Positions 1-11,300 of a DNA stretch of 64,000 nt are shown one piece after another. Positions within the stretch are counted from its first letter, which is position 1. Every line of letters begins with the position of its first letter. Position numbers and translations under genes: made by a program. The notes beneath the pieces are model-generated. The model did not search any database. It was given only the letters and a program-made list of their open reading frames with translations, and was not told where the DNA came from. Source of the DNA: Antedon mediterranea (taxonomy: Eukaryota; Echinodermata; Crinoidea; Comatulida; Antedonidae); the NCBI RefSeq assembly GCF_964355755.1, contig NC_092670.1:7031001-7095000 (forward strand), given 5' to 3'.

Positions 1-918
1 AACCCTACCATGGATATGGAAAAAAAATGAAAAAAAGAGAGCTCTATGTTCCCAGACAATGCACTAACTGTATATTGTACATCGAAATATGAAACGAAAT
101 GTATAAGTATCCATGACCAGCTCTATAATTGGGGACGATTGAGCTAAGACAATTTTGAAAACTAGAGCTGCAGGTCTTCAAAAACTACACTTATAACTTT
201 AAAAAATTCAGGCCTAAAGGCCTAAAAACGTGACCCTTTTTACCTTTTATTTGGAGGGGAATGCGTCCGCAAGCGTAGACCATTTTTCTTCGGGGAAAAT
301 CAGTTCATTTTCCAGATGTGAATCTAGAATTTCAATGTATGATGAGCAGTTCATGATATACAGGACATTGGAAATGTAATAACTTAGCTATAATAAGATG
401 TTGGAAAAATGTTTGTTTAGTGATGTAGGCAAGCCTACAGTGAAACGTCTATTTTTGGTACCCCACGGTACAGGGTTAATCGTAAATAAAAAAAAACAAT
501 AGATCGCGAACATAATTCGTGCCCTTTTGCTGTATAGCGTACGTCGAAAACTAACAGTACACATTCTGGTCCCTGGATGGAACATGATATCACGCGTAAA
601 CCGCAATGGTCCGGGCCCAATGTTAAACGTACAAAGGGACACCGCCAGACAAGTGCGTACCTATTGTTTATTAGATCGCCGGATATAATGCATGCAAAAA
701 AAGTGTAATAGCTCTCCGTCCGACCTACTAAAAAATGGAACGTCGCGGTTTTCTAGGCGCTGAAGCTACGAAGTGAACGCGAATGATTTTTACTGTATAT
801 TATATTCCCCGACGAAAAGTACTCGCGTTCCCCGACGGGGGGGGGGGGGGGGGGGGTGGGCTAGGCTTCCTGACGAGGGGGCTACAGCCCCCGTAGCCCC
901 CCGCTGGCGCCACCACTG
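1..918. other. Left edge, no gene recognised
   Basis: No HYR exon or other recognisable coding exon is visible. The stretch is AT-rich up to about 740, then holds a homopolymer of about 20 G (837-856), followed by a GGGGGCTACAGCCCCC hairpin (about 877-892). Homology to the other segmental copies begins at about 919. Confidence 0.5.
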
Positions 919-1302
919 GGCCAATGTATTAAATACAATTGTGTATTATGATTACAACTACAGAAAATTCATTTTCCTGTGTAAGAGCCATATTTTTTTG
1001 GAATGAAATGTGTGCACTTGAATTCTTGTATATACTGTAATTCTGATTCATAATTTGTCTTTTATATTCATTTCTTTTATTCGCAGCATAATATAACAAA
1101 TGGTAACAGAATAACAAATTGTATTGTGTTTTTTTGTACATAATGCGAACTAAAAAAAGTTAAAGTCACTCAAGCCATTCTTTAAAAGTCATTCCGTTTA
1201 ACAAATTGTTGACATGTGTTCACAACTCTCCTTATATCAAGATCAATTCAATTGAAATACGAATAATCAGTACTTAAGCATAGTTACATGTACTTTTCAT
1301 AG

Positions 1303-1466
1303 ATATTGAGGCTCCATTTTTTATGGTAACTTTACCGTTGGTTGATTTCGACATATTATTCTTAGCCATTTCTATACGCTTCACATCAGTGCAGACAAGT
1401 AACATTCATGGGGTGATCCAACTTTCTTCAGATATTTTTACTACAGATAATGTATCAGATACTTAA
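1303..1466 (+). pseudogene. HYR-like exon start with early stop (relic or terminal exon)
   Basis: After an AG acceptor-like dinucleotide the phase-1 reading frame gives DIEAPFF, matching the D-x-E-x-P opening of HYR exons. It then runs 53 codons to TAA without the Cys-Pro or the W/ATDNSG core. Copies occur at about 9211, 9997 and 37234. The last has one extra T in its T-run, which shifts the frame. It is probably a decayed HYR exon; a small alternative terminal exon is possible. Confidence 0.3.
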
Positions 1467-1823
1467 AACCCGTTGTTCGCTTAAATGTAGAAATACACTA
1501 ATCTAAGAAGTAATATAAAGTAGTAGTTTCTGAATCAGGATCGAGGGTTGCATCGTATATTGGAGGCACAGACAATTGCACGAGGATAATAATCTAACTT
1601 ATCAGCCTGCACATTCTAGACGTTACAAAATGTAACTGATATAAAATAGGTGTTACTATAGTTTAATAATATATTCATAGAATAGAATAATTTATACTCA
1701 TATTCCATAATAACTGAGACAAGAATGAACATTGTTGTCTCAGTTAATAATGAGGGAGGGTTTGAATTGGAATAATCCAATATATCGAAAGACTATCCAT
1801 ATATTATTATCAACATTGTTTAG

Positions 1824-2075
1824 ATCAAGAAGCTCCAGATATTTTCAATTGCCCAATGGATTTGATTGTTGACACAGTAACTGGTGAGGCATTTGCCATC
1901 AATGTCACATGGGTTGAACCGACAGCTACTGACAACTCTGATGAGACTCCTATACCAGTATCAGACTACACTTCTGGTGATATGTTTGCACTTGGTAACA
2001 CAACAGTCCAGTACAATGTCTCAGATTCAGCTGGTAACTTTAATGATAGCTGTAGTTTTTTCGTCACTGTTAAAG
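1824..2075 (+). CDS. HYR exon E1a
   Basis: 84 codons, phase 1-1, TAG acceptor and GTAAGA donor. Begins DQEAPDIFNCPMD, then the VTWVEPTATDNSDE core, and ends DSCSFFVTVKG. The two Cys of an HYR domain are present. Paralogues at 10516 (E1b) and 37754 (E1c) are near identical. Confidence 0.88.
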
Positions 2076-4812
2076 GTAAGAAAAGAAGAAATTAAACTTT
2101 AGCTTAAGTAATGTGAATATGTCAAATGTGATCTAGTTTTAGGAGAAGGAGGATATACAATAATTTAAATTCAGTAAATTAGCATAAAATGTTGAAAAGG
2201 TAATACAGTGGATCTTCTATTAATGGGACACCCTCGAGACCCCACACATTTTCCTCTCAAAATACATATTAGTACTCATTCTATCTTTTCTGCATTGTTA
2301 TTATAGATTTGGAGACACCATCTTTTAATGGTACATGCCCATCCAGTCCTTTGGAGGTACCAACTGATCCTCCAACCGGCAACAGACTCATTGGGGAAAT
2401 GTTTGCAACTGTGATCTGGACAATTCCATCAGCAACTGATAATGTAGGTGTTGTCATGGTTACAAACAACAGCTACCCTGGATCTCCAGTATATTTCAAT
2501 ATATCTTCTGATTATGACATGAATGTGGCATATGCTGCACAAGATGCAGCAGGCAATGTGGCGATATGTTCATTTTTAGTAAAAGTTGTGGGTAAGAATT
2601 AATTAAAAATAATATATAATCATTACGAAACAAGCCTGTAGAGACCAAACTGTAGTTTTTACTTATTTTCCAGACTTAACGTATATTTTAGCTCAAATTT
2701 ACCGTATTGAGCACTTTCTAGACGGTTACATTTAACCGAACATTTATATAATCATTATATATATTACAATAACTTATATCGTTCGAACAAATATTACCAT
2801 ACCATAAAAACATTAATTTTCTTCGGTGAATGTTAGTATATTTATATATAAAGTAAATGATGGATGAAACTAAGCCAGGACTGTTTAATGCCTAATGTGA
2901 CACCATCTCCATATACACCACTATAATCCCTTCCACGCTCTAACTAGGCCCTACATTGCTTAACTTCAGTGATCTGACGAGAACCGGTGTTTCAACGTGG
3001 TAAAGCCGTATAATTCTCACATTGATCAATAGTAATAATCTAGTCTGTATTAATTGAAATCATATTGATGTAATGCCATTAACATGACCATAACTGTTTG
3101 CAACTCATATCTGTTTATTTCATTATCAATATTATTATATATTATTATATTATTAATATTTTATTTCAGACGAAGAACCTCCTGTCTTCTATACTTGTGA
3201 CAACTCAACTGTTTATATCAACAACACTGCTGGTGAAAACTTTGCACCATACACATGGATGGAGCCAGCTAATGCTGACAACATTTTAGTAGATTCAGAG
3301 AGATCAACACCTAATTTTGCACCAGGTCAAGACTTTACCGTCGGAGAAAATTATATTATTTATATAAACTATGATACATCAGGAAACCAAAACAGTTGTA
3401 ACTTTACACTTGTGGTTGTAGGTATGTTTCTGTTTCAGTTATTCCTTTACTTTACATTAATTAATATTTTAAAGATATATAATTTTTTAAATACCTTGAA
3501 TTAAATAGAGTTTAGTGGGATACGATAAAACAACATAATTGACGCAATTCATAGCGAAAGTACCCCTCTTGATTAATTATAATACAAGCCGAACTAATCC
3601 CTATTGCTTGTAATTAGGACGTCATCAGTTGACCCACTAACGCGTTTTACAATAACCAACCATTTTAATTTCTCAAATTATACTAAGATTCTTGGTGAAT
3701 AATTTTACATTTGCCAGGTTAAAAAACATATTGGCACAGTTAAGTAAAGCTCAGTCACGATGTCCAGTTTTCCAAAAATTATAATTTTCAAAGAATCTTT
3801 GAAATATTACAAAAGAAATTAAACTAATTTAGTCTTGCTTGTATGTTTATTATATTTCAATAAATTATTTTTTTTGTATTTCTGTTTAAAGCATTTAAAA
3901 TTAAGTTTTTAGATTATACTCATCAAACACAGTCCTGCTATAATTAAGGGACGGGATATATTTACTCTTTTCTACTCATTTTGTGTGTAGATATTGAAGA
4001 TCCAGCTATTGCCAATTGTCCAAACAATACTGCAAGCATAACAGATAATGGCAAAAATTACAGTAATATTACCTGGACTCCGGAGCCTACAGCTACAGAT
4101 AATGATGGTGTTGTAAGTTTTGAAAAGACACATAATTCAGGAGATTTATTCTATTTTGGTGTTACAACTGTTAATTATACTGCTGTTGACCATTCCGGAA
4201 ATGTAGCCATATGTTTATTCAATATTACCCTTACAGGTAAGATTTTTTCCTGCATTGAAATAGTCATGTCTTGCTCAAGCATACTGTATTGCAGTGTATT
4301 GCACTGTAATTGTTATGCTTACTGGAAGTAAAGCTTTGTGCTACAGAAAGTAATTCTCTGTTATCTGTAACTAAGCAGTTCTATACTGCATAACCTAATA
4401 TTAAAAACTACTACTATTATTATTATTATCATTTTTAGATCTAGAATCACCTGAGATAATTGATTGTCCAATGGATTCGATTGTTAACACAACAACTGGT
4501 GAGGCATCTGTCTTCAATGTCACATGGATGGTACCGACAGCTACTGATAACTCTGGAGAGACTCCTGTACCAGTAGCAGACTACACGTCTGGTGATAATA
4601 TGTTTGGAATTGGGACCACAGCAGTCCAGTACAATGTCTCAGATTCAGCTGGTAACTTTAATGATAGCTGCACTTTTGTTATCCATGTTGAAGGTAAGAG
4701 TGTACCTTATATGACAAAATTAGATGTTATTTATTTATTTTTCATTTATTCAGGTATAAACACATTTACATTCCATAATGCAGCAACAGCTAAATCGGTT
4801 GGATTACAATAA
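1824..4812 (+). CDS. Gene 1 (3' part): HYR-repeat protein, five HYR exons and stop
   Basis: Exons: 1824-2075, 2307-2591, 3170-3421, 3991-4236, 4439-4693 and a putative terminal exon 4754-4812 with stop TAA. The 5' part lies outside the window or is not recognisable. HYR domains (about 80 aa, Ig-like beta sandwich, two cysteines) are known from hyalin, polydom/SVEP1 and other extracellular proteins, where they act in adhesion and matrix assembly; that role is inferred here. Many N-x-S/T sequons fit a secreted protein. A signal-peptide exon for the next gene follows about 490 bp after the stop. Alternative: all units belong to one larger gene and the terminal exon is skipped. Confidence 0.5.
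2307..2591 (+). CDS. HYR exon E2a
   Basis: 95 codons, phase 1-1. Begins DLETPSFNGTCPSSP, has VIWTIPSATDNVGV and ends AICSFLVKVVG. It is longer than a usual HYR because of a Pro-rich insert (VPTDPPTGNRLIGEM) between the first Cys and the Trp. Copies at 10999 and 38237 are nearly identical. Confidence 0.87.
2592..3169. other. Intron between E2a and E3a
   Basis: AT-rich intron with a polypyrimidine-poor, ATT-rich 3' end (about 3120-3169) before TTTCAG. A segment of about 90 bp (about 2610-2750) present here and in copy 3 is missing from copy 2. No coding signal is seen. Confidence 0.6.
3170..3421 (+). CDS. HYR exon E3a
   Basis: 84 codons, phase 1-1. Begins DEEPPVFYTCDNST, has TWMEPANADN and ends NSCNFTLVVVG. 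The usual Pro after the first Cys is Asp, and the SG-x-x-F turn is replaced by PGQDF. Copies at 11705 and 39102. Confidence 0.85.
3422..3990. other. Intron between E3a and E4a
   Basis: AT-rich intron conserved in copies 2 and 3, with small indels around 3570-3610 and in a T-run near 3868. No coding potential is seen. Confidence 0.6.
3991..4236 (+). CDS. HYR exon E4a
   Basis: 82 codons, phase 1-1, GTGTAG acceptor and GTAAGA donor. Begins DIEDPAIANCPNN, has ITWTPEPTATDNDGV and ends AICLFNITLTG. His replaces Pro in the D-[HP]-SGN motif compared with the other copies (12504, 39942). Confidence 0.88.
4439..4693 (+). CDS. HYR exon E5a
   Basis: 85 codons, phase 1-1. Begins DLESPEIIDCPMDS, has VTWMVPTATDNSGE and ends DSCTFVIHVEG. 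The donor GTAAGAG is followed 60 bp later by a strong acceptor and a stop-bearing exon. The copy at 12952 lacks two codons after MDS; the copy at 42874 is truncated. Confidence 0.88.
4754..4812 (+). CDS. Putative terminal exon of gene 1
   Basis: A pyrimidine-rich TTATTTTTCATTTATTCAG acceptor at 4753 precedes an open phase-1 frame encoding GINTFTFHNAATAKSVGLQ and TAA (4810-4812). The intron 4694-4753 is exactly 60 nt with no in-frame stop, so splicing and retention reach the same stop. AATAAA overlaps the stop (4808-4813). Copies at 13261-13319 and 32733-32791. A skipped cryptic exon is the alternative. Confidence 0.5.
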
Positions 4813-5296
4813 AAAAAAACAAGGCATAAAACAAAACAAATTATAAGATTCGTGCTAAGTACGGGATTGTTGATTTTCTATACCTCTCAATACGGCATCA
4901 AATTGGTGGTTCAAAATGAATCCTACATTATTCAAAGGTGTTTTGAAAGGCTACGATTCAAAATAAATACGTCACAATGTATTGCAAACTATAATGCATT
5001 ATTCTTTGTACATACAACTGTCTACGTTCGTCTACAAAACAACAATATAAAACAATTTGAGCATATTAATCCTTTGAACCTCATGGTACCTATTTAAACA
5101 TTTCAGATCAAGATAAACGTATATAAAGCACTATTTCTACATTTTATTTATTAGTTCCTCGTACATACAACTTTGTATACATTCAACATACACACACACA
5201 CACACATCAAAACTATGTTGAAGATATTGTTTTGAGTAAAACAATTTTAGTTTTTATTGTATCAGACGATTAGTTTACCTACATCTACATTTACAG
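4813..5296. other. Spacer between gene 1 stop and signal-peptide exon
   Basis: About 480 bp holding a (CA)8 microsatellite (5191-5206). It should contain the 3' UTR of gene 1 and, if the model is right, the promoter or 5' UTR exon of gene 2. It ends in a pyrimidine-rich acceptor (ACATCTACATTTACAG) directly before the signal-peptide exon. Nearly identical in copy 2 (13320-13801). Confidence 0.4.
4962..4967 (+). terminator. Candidate polyadenylation signal AATAAA
   Basis: Canonical hexamer about 150 nt after the gene 1 stop. It is kept in copy 2 (13469-13474). In an AT-rich genome the hexamer alone is weak evidence. Confidence 0.3.
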
Positions 5297-5358
5297 GAAA
5301 ATGTTACTAATATTTCTGATTTTGATACTTGGAATTTCTAATCTTGTTAATTCACAAA
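5297..5358 (+). CDS. Signal-peptide exon (gene 2 start)
   Basis: ATG at 5301 encodes MLLIFLILILGISNLVNSQ, a short hydrophobic core followed by polar residues, as in a cleaved secretory signal. The exon ends phase 1 at AAA|GTGAGT. The ATG is only 4 nt after a good AG acceptor, implying an upstream 5' UTR exon. If used internally, the 62-nt exon would shift the frame, so it should act only as a first coding exon. Copy at 13806 with V16F. Confidence 0.7.
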
Positions 5359-8300
5359 GTGAGTATTTTCTTCCTAGTTAGACTTTAATCAATATCTTGA
5401 TCTGGTCGTGAGCATTTCTATGTTTGTAGTCATGTTCCAGAACACTTTATAATGTTTTGTAAACAAACATTTGTAATGCACACAGCTGTTTCAACTATTG
5501 TTAAGATATCAGAAAAAGTCAAGCGCCCTCAGTGTTAGCAGACGAGGCTCCCCCGAGTCGCGCGGACATATAATTTTTGTTTACAAACCATTATTTCGCG
5601 AACGCCAAATTAAATTTCGCTATCGTGAGTTATTATGTAGTAAAAACATTTTATACAAAACTAAACGATTAAAAAAAGTGTATGTTCAATTAAAAAATAA
5701 ATATTTTATTGTTTCTTTACTATAAATTAATAAATAAACGACGATATTGTCCATTTTACTGAAATACTCTCCCGCACATAAACCAGGAAGTTGAGATAAA
5801 CTGTGTAATGAAATAGTAAACAATCGTAAGTAGAAAATATCATTGTATTCTTTACTTTTTTTTTGGATATAATTCATTTTTTTAGAAAAAGAACGAACTA
5901 GAATATAGTCCATCATTATTATATAAACAAAATAATACTAGTTTTGTTAATATAGCCTGGTTCAGTTTTTAGTAAAACTCGCATATTTTGCAACCCTTTT
6001 ATACATTAGAGAGCTTTCGCTATCTCGATCGGGAACGAGAACCAGCATTAATTACCGGTTCTCGATCTCGTACTCGTTTTAAGAACAAATGTAGTTTCGT
6101 ATCCAGTTTCGTAACTAAAGTATCCAACTAAATCAAAGAATTCAACAGAAAAAATTATTTTTAAACTGATATGGAAAACAACATTTATACCTACTTTTTT
6201 AAATGTATCGCTTGAGAAAAAAACTGGCGTTGGGTGTACAATTTTCAATTACATTACCTCTTAAAATCCACGTGATAAAACGACGACAACATGTTTTTCA
6301 CCTTCATCCAGGGTTGTTCTAATGAATATTCATTATTTTTCTGACTTTCGTGGTCTTTATTTGTTTTTATTGGCTATTAAAAAACAGTCGTTTTATGCTT
6401 GATTGCTTCCGGGTTTCCTCATGTGGTTTGTATACAATATGTTTTCAGAATCGCTACTCCATAAAACGCTATGAAACGTTGGGGGCGCTGCACTTAATTC
6501 ATATTTCTGGAACAGCTGTGTGCAAGCCAATGAACAAAAGTAGTTAGTTTTCATGGCGGTCACCTATGTTAAGTCAAACAAACCTTTATTTTTAGTGAGT
6601 CAAAATGTCAAAATTTAATAACATGTAACCGTTCTACACGTAACACGAAAGAAATACAGCATCGACTTAGTGTTTGGAGTTGATGGCTGCAGACAGATAA
6701 TATAGAGAGTTCAAATGAAATAGTTGGCTTATATATACTATCATTCCTATTAACGTTGGAATAAAAATAAAATAATAAACTTAGTTTTTCAAAAACTGGT
6801 AGTGGTCGAGCCTGATCTTCCCTTTTTGGTATAGTAACTCAGTTTGAAGTTAGGCACTTTATTGATTTCCTCGACTGGCTTTGGATTTTAACACACAGAT
6901 TAAAAAACTTGGGGAATCTTCAACCTGAATTTAATAGATTTGAAGTTAAGTTCTATCTAAATCTGAAATATCTGAATTTGTTAAGCAAGGAATAAGTTTA
7001 AATACAATTTATTTCGGAACGTACAAGGAGGACCTGCCAGCACTTAATAGGTTGAGAGTTAAGTAAAGTCATGTCAAATAAATTTATTTTCATATAAAAA
7101 CATTTACATTGAAATGAATTGAATGGTTTCGGCTAACAACAAATAAATAGGACTTAAACTACATTATTTATTGAAATTCTTGATTTTCGTAAAAACTAAA
7201 CCTACTCTGTTTCACACTGTCTCAGATGATTAACAACATTATAAAGTATACTATTTATTGTTTGTCAGGGCCCGCCCGTATAGGAGGAGGTGAGGAGGCG
7301 GAGTTCATTTAAGGGAGGTGCTTATTCGAGGATACTTTAATTTTTTAGTTGTAATAATAGGGTAACATTTATAATCAAATAGAATCCTCTAATAGATATG
7401 AAATTGGTAAATAGAATAACAAATGCTTGGTATATTGTAAATAACAGTCCGATGAATTCTATAGTATAATTGTGTTATAAATATAATACAATATTGTGTT
7501 TTTGTTGTGTGTATAAATGTGGATGGGCGGTTCTAAGTGATATTTTATTGGAGATGTATGCTGTTTATTCAAATAAATACCATCCTAATTGGTATAGTTA
7601 AAACATTATTTAGTTAGTTAGAAACTAACTTCCGTGGCACAGTGAGCCGTTTCGTTTCGGCCTAAGAAAGAAGACGTTAAAAGGCTTATAATGCGGGGAG
7701 GGGCGTACGCGCGAAAGAGGGGTGGGTTTGGGAGGGGACTGGGTTTGGGAGTGGGTGTCCCACCCCCCATCGTGTCCCCCTCCCGAGCCTCAGTTTCCAT
7801 TACATGTAATAACAATGTCACATAATGTACGGTAAATTTAAATAAATCCTTCCTAAATACTCTAATACGGATCTTTTTCGACGAACTAATAATAAACTTT
7901 GATCGAAAAACACTTCATTTGGTATTGCGGCACTCCGAAAATGCCTTGATAGTGCATGTGTTTAGTGTACGACTGTGCTTTGGTGGTCTGTTTAACCTCA
8001 GATATATACCCTATAGCCGGGTAAATAACTCAATGTAATTTAGTATACAATGATTGCCGTAATCGCCGTGTCTATAACACAAATCAATAAAATGCCAAAT
8101 ACGCCACATGCGTTTTTTCGGCCGTGTACATAGAACAAGACATTTCATGTTTATGTTATGCCTATGAAATAATGATAAAAAAAGAACATCATGTTTCTCG
8201 TATTTTTTATAGTTTATACTGCATACCATTATATAAAAAACCTTCATACGCGAGAAAAAAGTTCACGATATTACACTCTACTCCGTACAGGGGTGTAAAT

Positions 8301-11300
8301 ATACAGGTCCGCGCTAACGCTTGCACACGGACCAGGGCGGAAAATGGTGTATATTTGGAGAGTGATGACGTCAGCATTCACACGAGGAGCGAGCTAAGAC
8401 AACGTGATGCTGGTAGTGGGACTCGAGCATGCATGTGTTTTGAAAATAACTCAGTTGTGGGTATTTTCCGAAGATTTTAAATCGCGTTTTTTTTTTAACT
8501 CTTGAATTCATAAATAGTAATTAAACTCTTACCTCTTTCACTATGTAGGCCTATTTACAGAACTATAGCTCTAGCCTATTCTTCTTAATTAAAATAGTCA
8601 AGTGCGTCGAATCCGCGTCTAGTTCCCAATCGAACCCCCACCCAAACCAATTTAATCGACAACGTGAACCCGGAAATGACTTCTACCACGTACGATTGAA
8701 AATTTACCGATGAAATCAGAAATGTTGTTTTAAAACATTTTATAATATCTTCATAAGATAGAAATATGCAACAATATCGTAATAGTGAGAACTAATGTTA
8801 TCAAATCATTTTAACTTTCAATTGAGAGTAGATAATTATATTTGATATACTAGGCCAATGTATTAAATACAATTGTGTATTATGATTACAACTACAGAAA
8901 ATTCATTTTCCTGTGTAAGAGCCATGTTTTTTTTATTGAAACGTGTGCACTTGAATTCTTGTATATACTGTAATTCTGTTCTGTTTATTCGCAGCATAAT
9001 ATAACAAATGGTAACAGAATAACAAATTGTATTGTGTTTTTTTGTACATAATGCAAACTAAAAAAAGTTAAAGTCACTCAAGCCATTCTTTAAAAGTCAT
9101 TCCGTTTAACAATTTGTTGACATGTGTTCACAAATCTCCTTATATCAAGATCAATTCAATTGAAATACGAATAATCAGTACTTAAGCATAGTTACATGTA
9201 CTTTTCATAGATATCGAGGCTCCATTTTTTATGGTAACTTTACCGTTGGTTGATTTCGACATATTATTCTTAGCCATTTCTATACGCTTCACATCAGTGC
9301 AGACAAGTAACACTCATGGGGTGATCCAACTTTCTTCAGATATTTTTACTACAGATAATGTATCAGATACTTAAAACCCGTTGTTCGCTTAAATGTAGAA
9401 ATACACTAATCTAAGAAGTAATATAAAGTAGTAGTTTCTGAATCAGGATCGAGGGTTGCATCGTATTGGAGGCACAGACAATTGCACGAGGATAATAATC
9501 TAACTTATCAGCCTGCACATTCTAGACGTTACAAAATGTAACTGATATAAAATAGGTGTTACTATAGTTTAATAATATATTCATAGAATAGAATAATTTA
9601 TACTCATATTCCATAATAACTGAGACAAGAATGAACATTGTTGATTACAACTACAGAAAATTCATTTTCCTGTGTAAGAGCCATGTTTTTTTTTTATTGA
9701 AACGTGTGCACTTGAATTCTTGTATATACTGTAATTCTGATTCATAATTTGTCTTTTATATTCATTTCTTTTATTCGCAGCATAATATAACAAATGGTAA
9801 CAGAATAACAAATTGTATTGTGTTTTTTTGTACATAATGCAAACTAAAAAAAGTTAAAGTCACTCAAGCCATTCTTTAAAAGTCATTCCGTTTAACAATT
9901 TGTTGACATGTGTTCACAAATCTCCTTATATCAAGATCAATTCAATTGAAATACGAATAATCAGTACTTAAGCATAGTTACATGTACTTTTCATAGATAT
10001 TGAGGCTCCATTTTTTATGGTAACTTTACCGTTGGTTGATTTCGACATATTATTCTTAGCCATTTCTATACGCTTCACATCAGTGCAGACAAGTAACACT
10101 CATGGGGTGATCCAACTTTCTTCAGATATTTTTACTACAGATAATGTATCAGATACTTAAAACCCGTTGTTCGCTTAAATGTAGAAATACACTAATCTAA
10201 GAAGTAATATAAAGTAGTAGTTTCTGAATCAGGATCGAGGGTTGCATCGTATTGGAGGCACAGACAATTGCACGAGGATAATAATCTAACTTATCAGCCT
10301 GCACATTCTAGACGTTACAAAATGTAACTGATATAAAATAGGTGTTACTATAGTTTAATAATATATTCATAGAATAGAATAATTTATACTCATATTCCAT
10401 AATAACTGAGACAAGAATGAACATTGTTGTCTCAGTTAATAATGAGGGAGGGTTTGAATTGGAATAATCCAATATATCGAAAGACTATCCATATATTATT
10501 ATCAACATTGTTTAGATCAAGAAGCTCCAGATATTTTCAATTGCCCAATGGATTTGATTGTTGACACAGCAACTGGTGAGGCATTTGCCATCAATGTCAC
10601 ATGGGTTGAACCGACAGCTACTGACAACTCTGATGAGACTCCTATACCAGTATCAGACTACACTTCTGGTGATATGTTTGCACTTGGTAACACAACAGTC
10701 CAGTACAATGTCTCAGATTCAGCTGTTAATTTTAATGATAGCTGTAGTTTTTCCGTCACTGTTAAAGGTAAGAAAAGAAGAAATTAAACTTGAGCTTAAG
10801 TAATGTGAATATGTCAAATGTGATCTAGTTTTAGGAGAAGGAGGATATACAATAATTTAAATTCAGTAAATTAGCATAAAATGTTGAAAAGGTAATACAG
10901 TAGATCTTCTATTAATGGGACACCTTCGAGACCCCACACATTTTCCTCTCAAAATGCATATTAGTACTCTTTCTATCTTTTCTGCATTGTTATTATAGAT
11001 TTGGAGACACCATCTTTTAATGGTACATGCCCATCCAGTCCTTTGGAGGTACCAACTGATCCTCCAACCGGCAACAGACTCATTGGGGAAATGTTTGCAA
11101 CTGTGATCTGGACAATTCCATCAGCAACTGATAATGTAGGTGTTGTCATGGTTACAAACAACAGCTACCCTGGATCTCCAGTATATTTCAATATATCTTC
11201 TGATTATGACATGAATGTGGCATATGCTGCACAAGATGCAGCAGGCAATGTGGCGATATGTTCATTTTTTGTAAAAGTTGTGGGTAAGAATTAATTAAAA

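Larger units (their letters stand above)
919..8850 (+). repeat. Segmental duplication unit, copy 1
   Basis: This block recurs at 8853-16538 (copy 2) and about 34900-42917 (copy 3). It holds non-coding sequence, HYR exons E1-E5, the signal-peptide exon at 5301 and a non-coding tail (6522-8850). Exon E1 starts at 1824, 10516 and 37754 in the three copies. Exon identity is very high and introns align with small indels, so the duplication is recent or partly allelic. Copy 1 alone carries the 5480-6521 insertion. Confidence 0.85.

Noticed and set aside
773-1006. 77-codon frame across the G20 tract
   Set aside because: Glycine run is produced by the homopolymer; no supporting signal.
2281-2469. 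Minus-strand frames opposite HYR exons (also at 10973, 38211, 43664, 59485, 60018)
   Set aside because: They are antisense shadows of HYR exons recurring with each exon copy.
4852-5097. 81-codon frame conserved at 4852 and 13359
   Set aside because: Identity is explained by the segmental duplication at nucleotide level; no domain, no splice logic, and it lies in the spacer after a stop.
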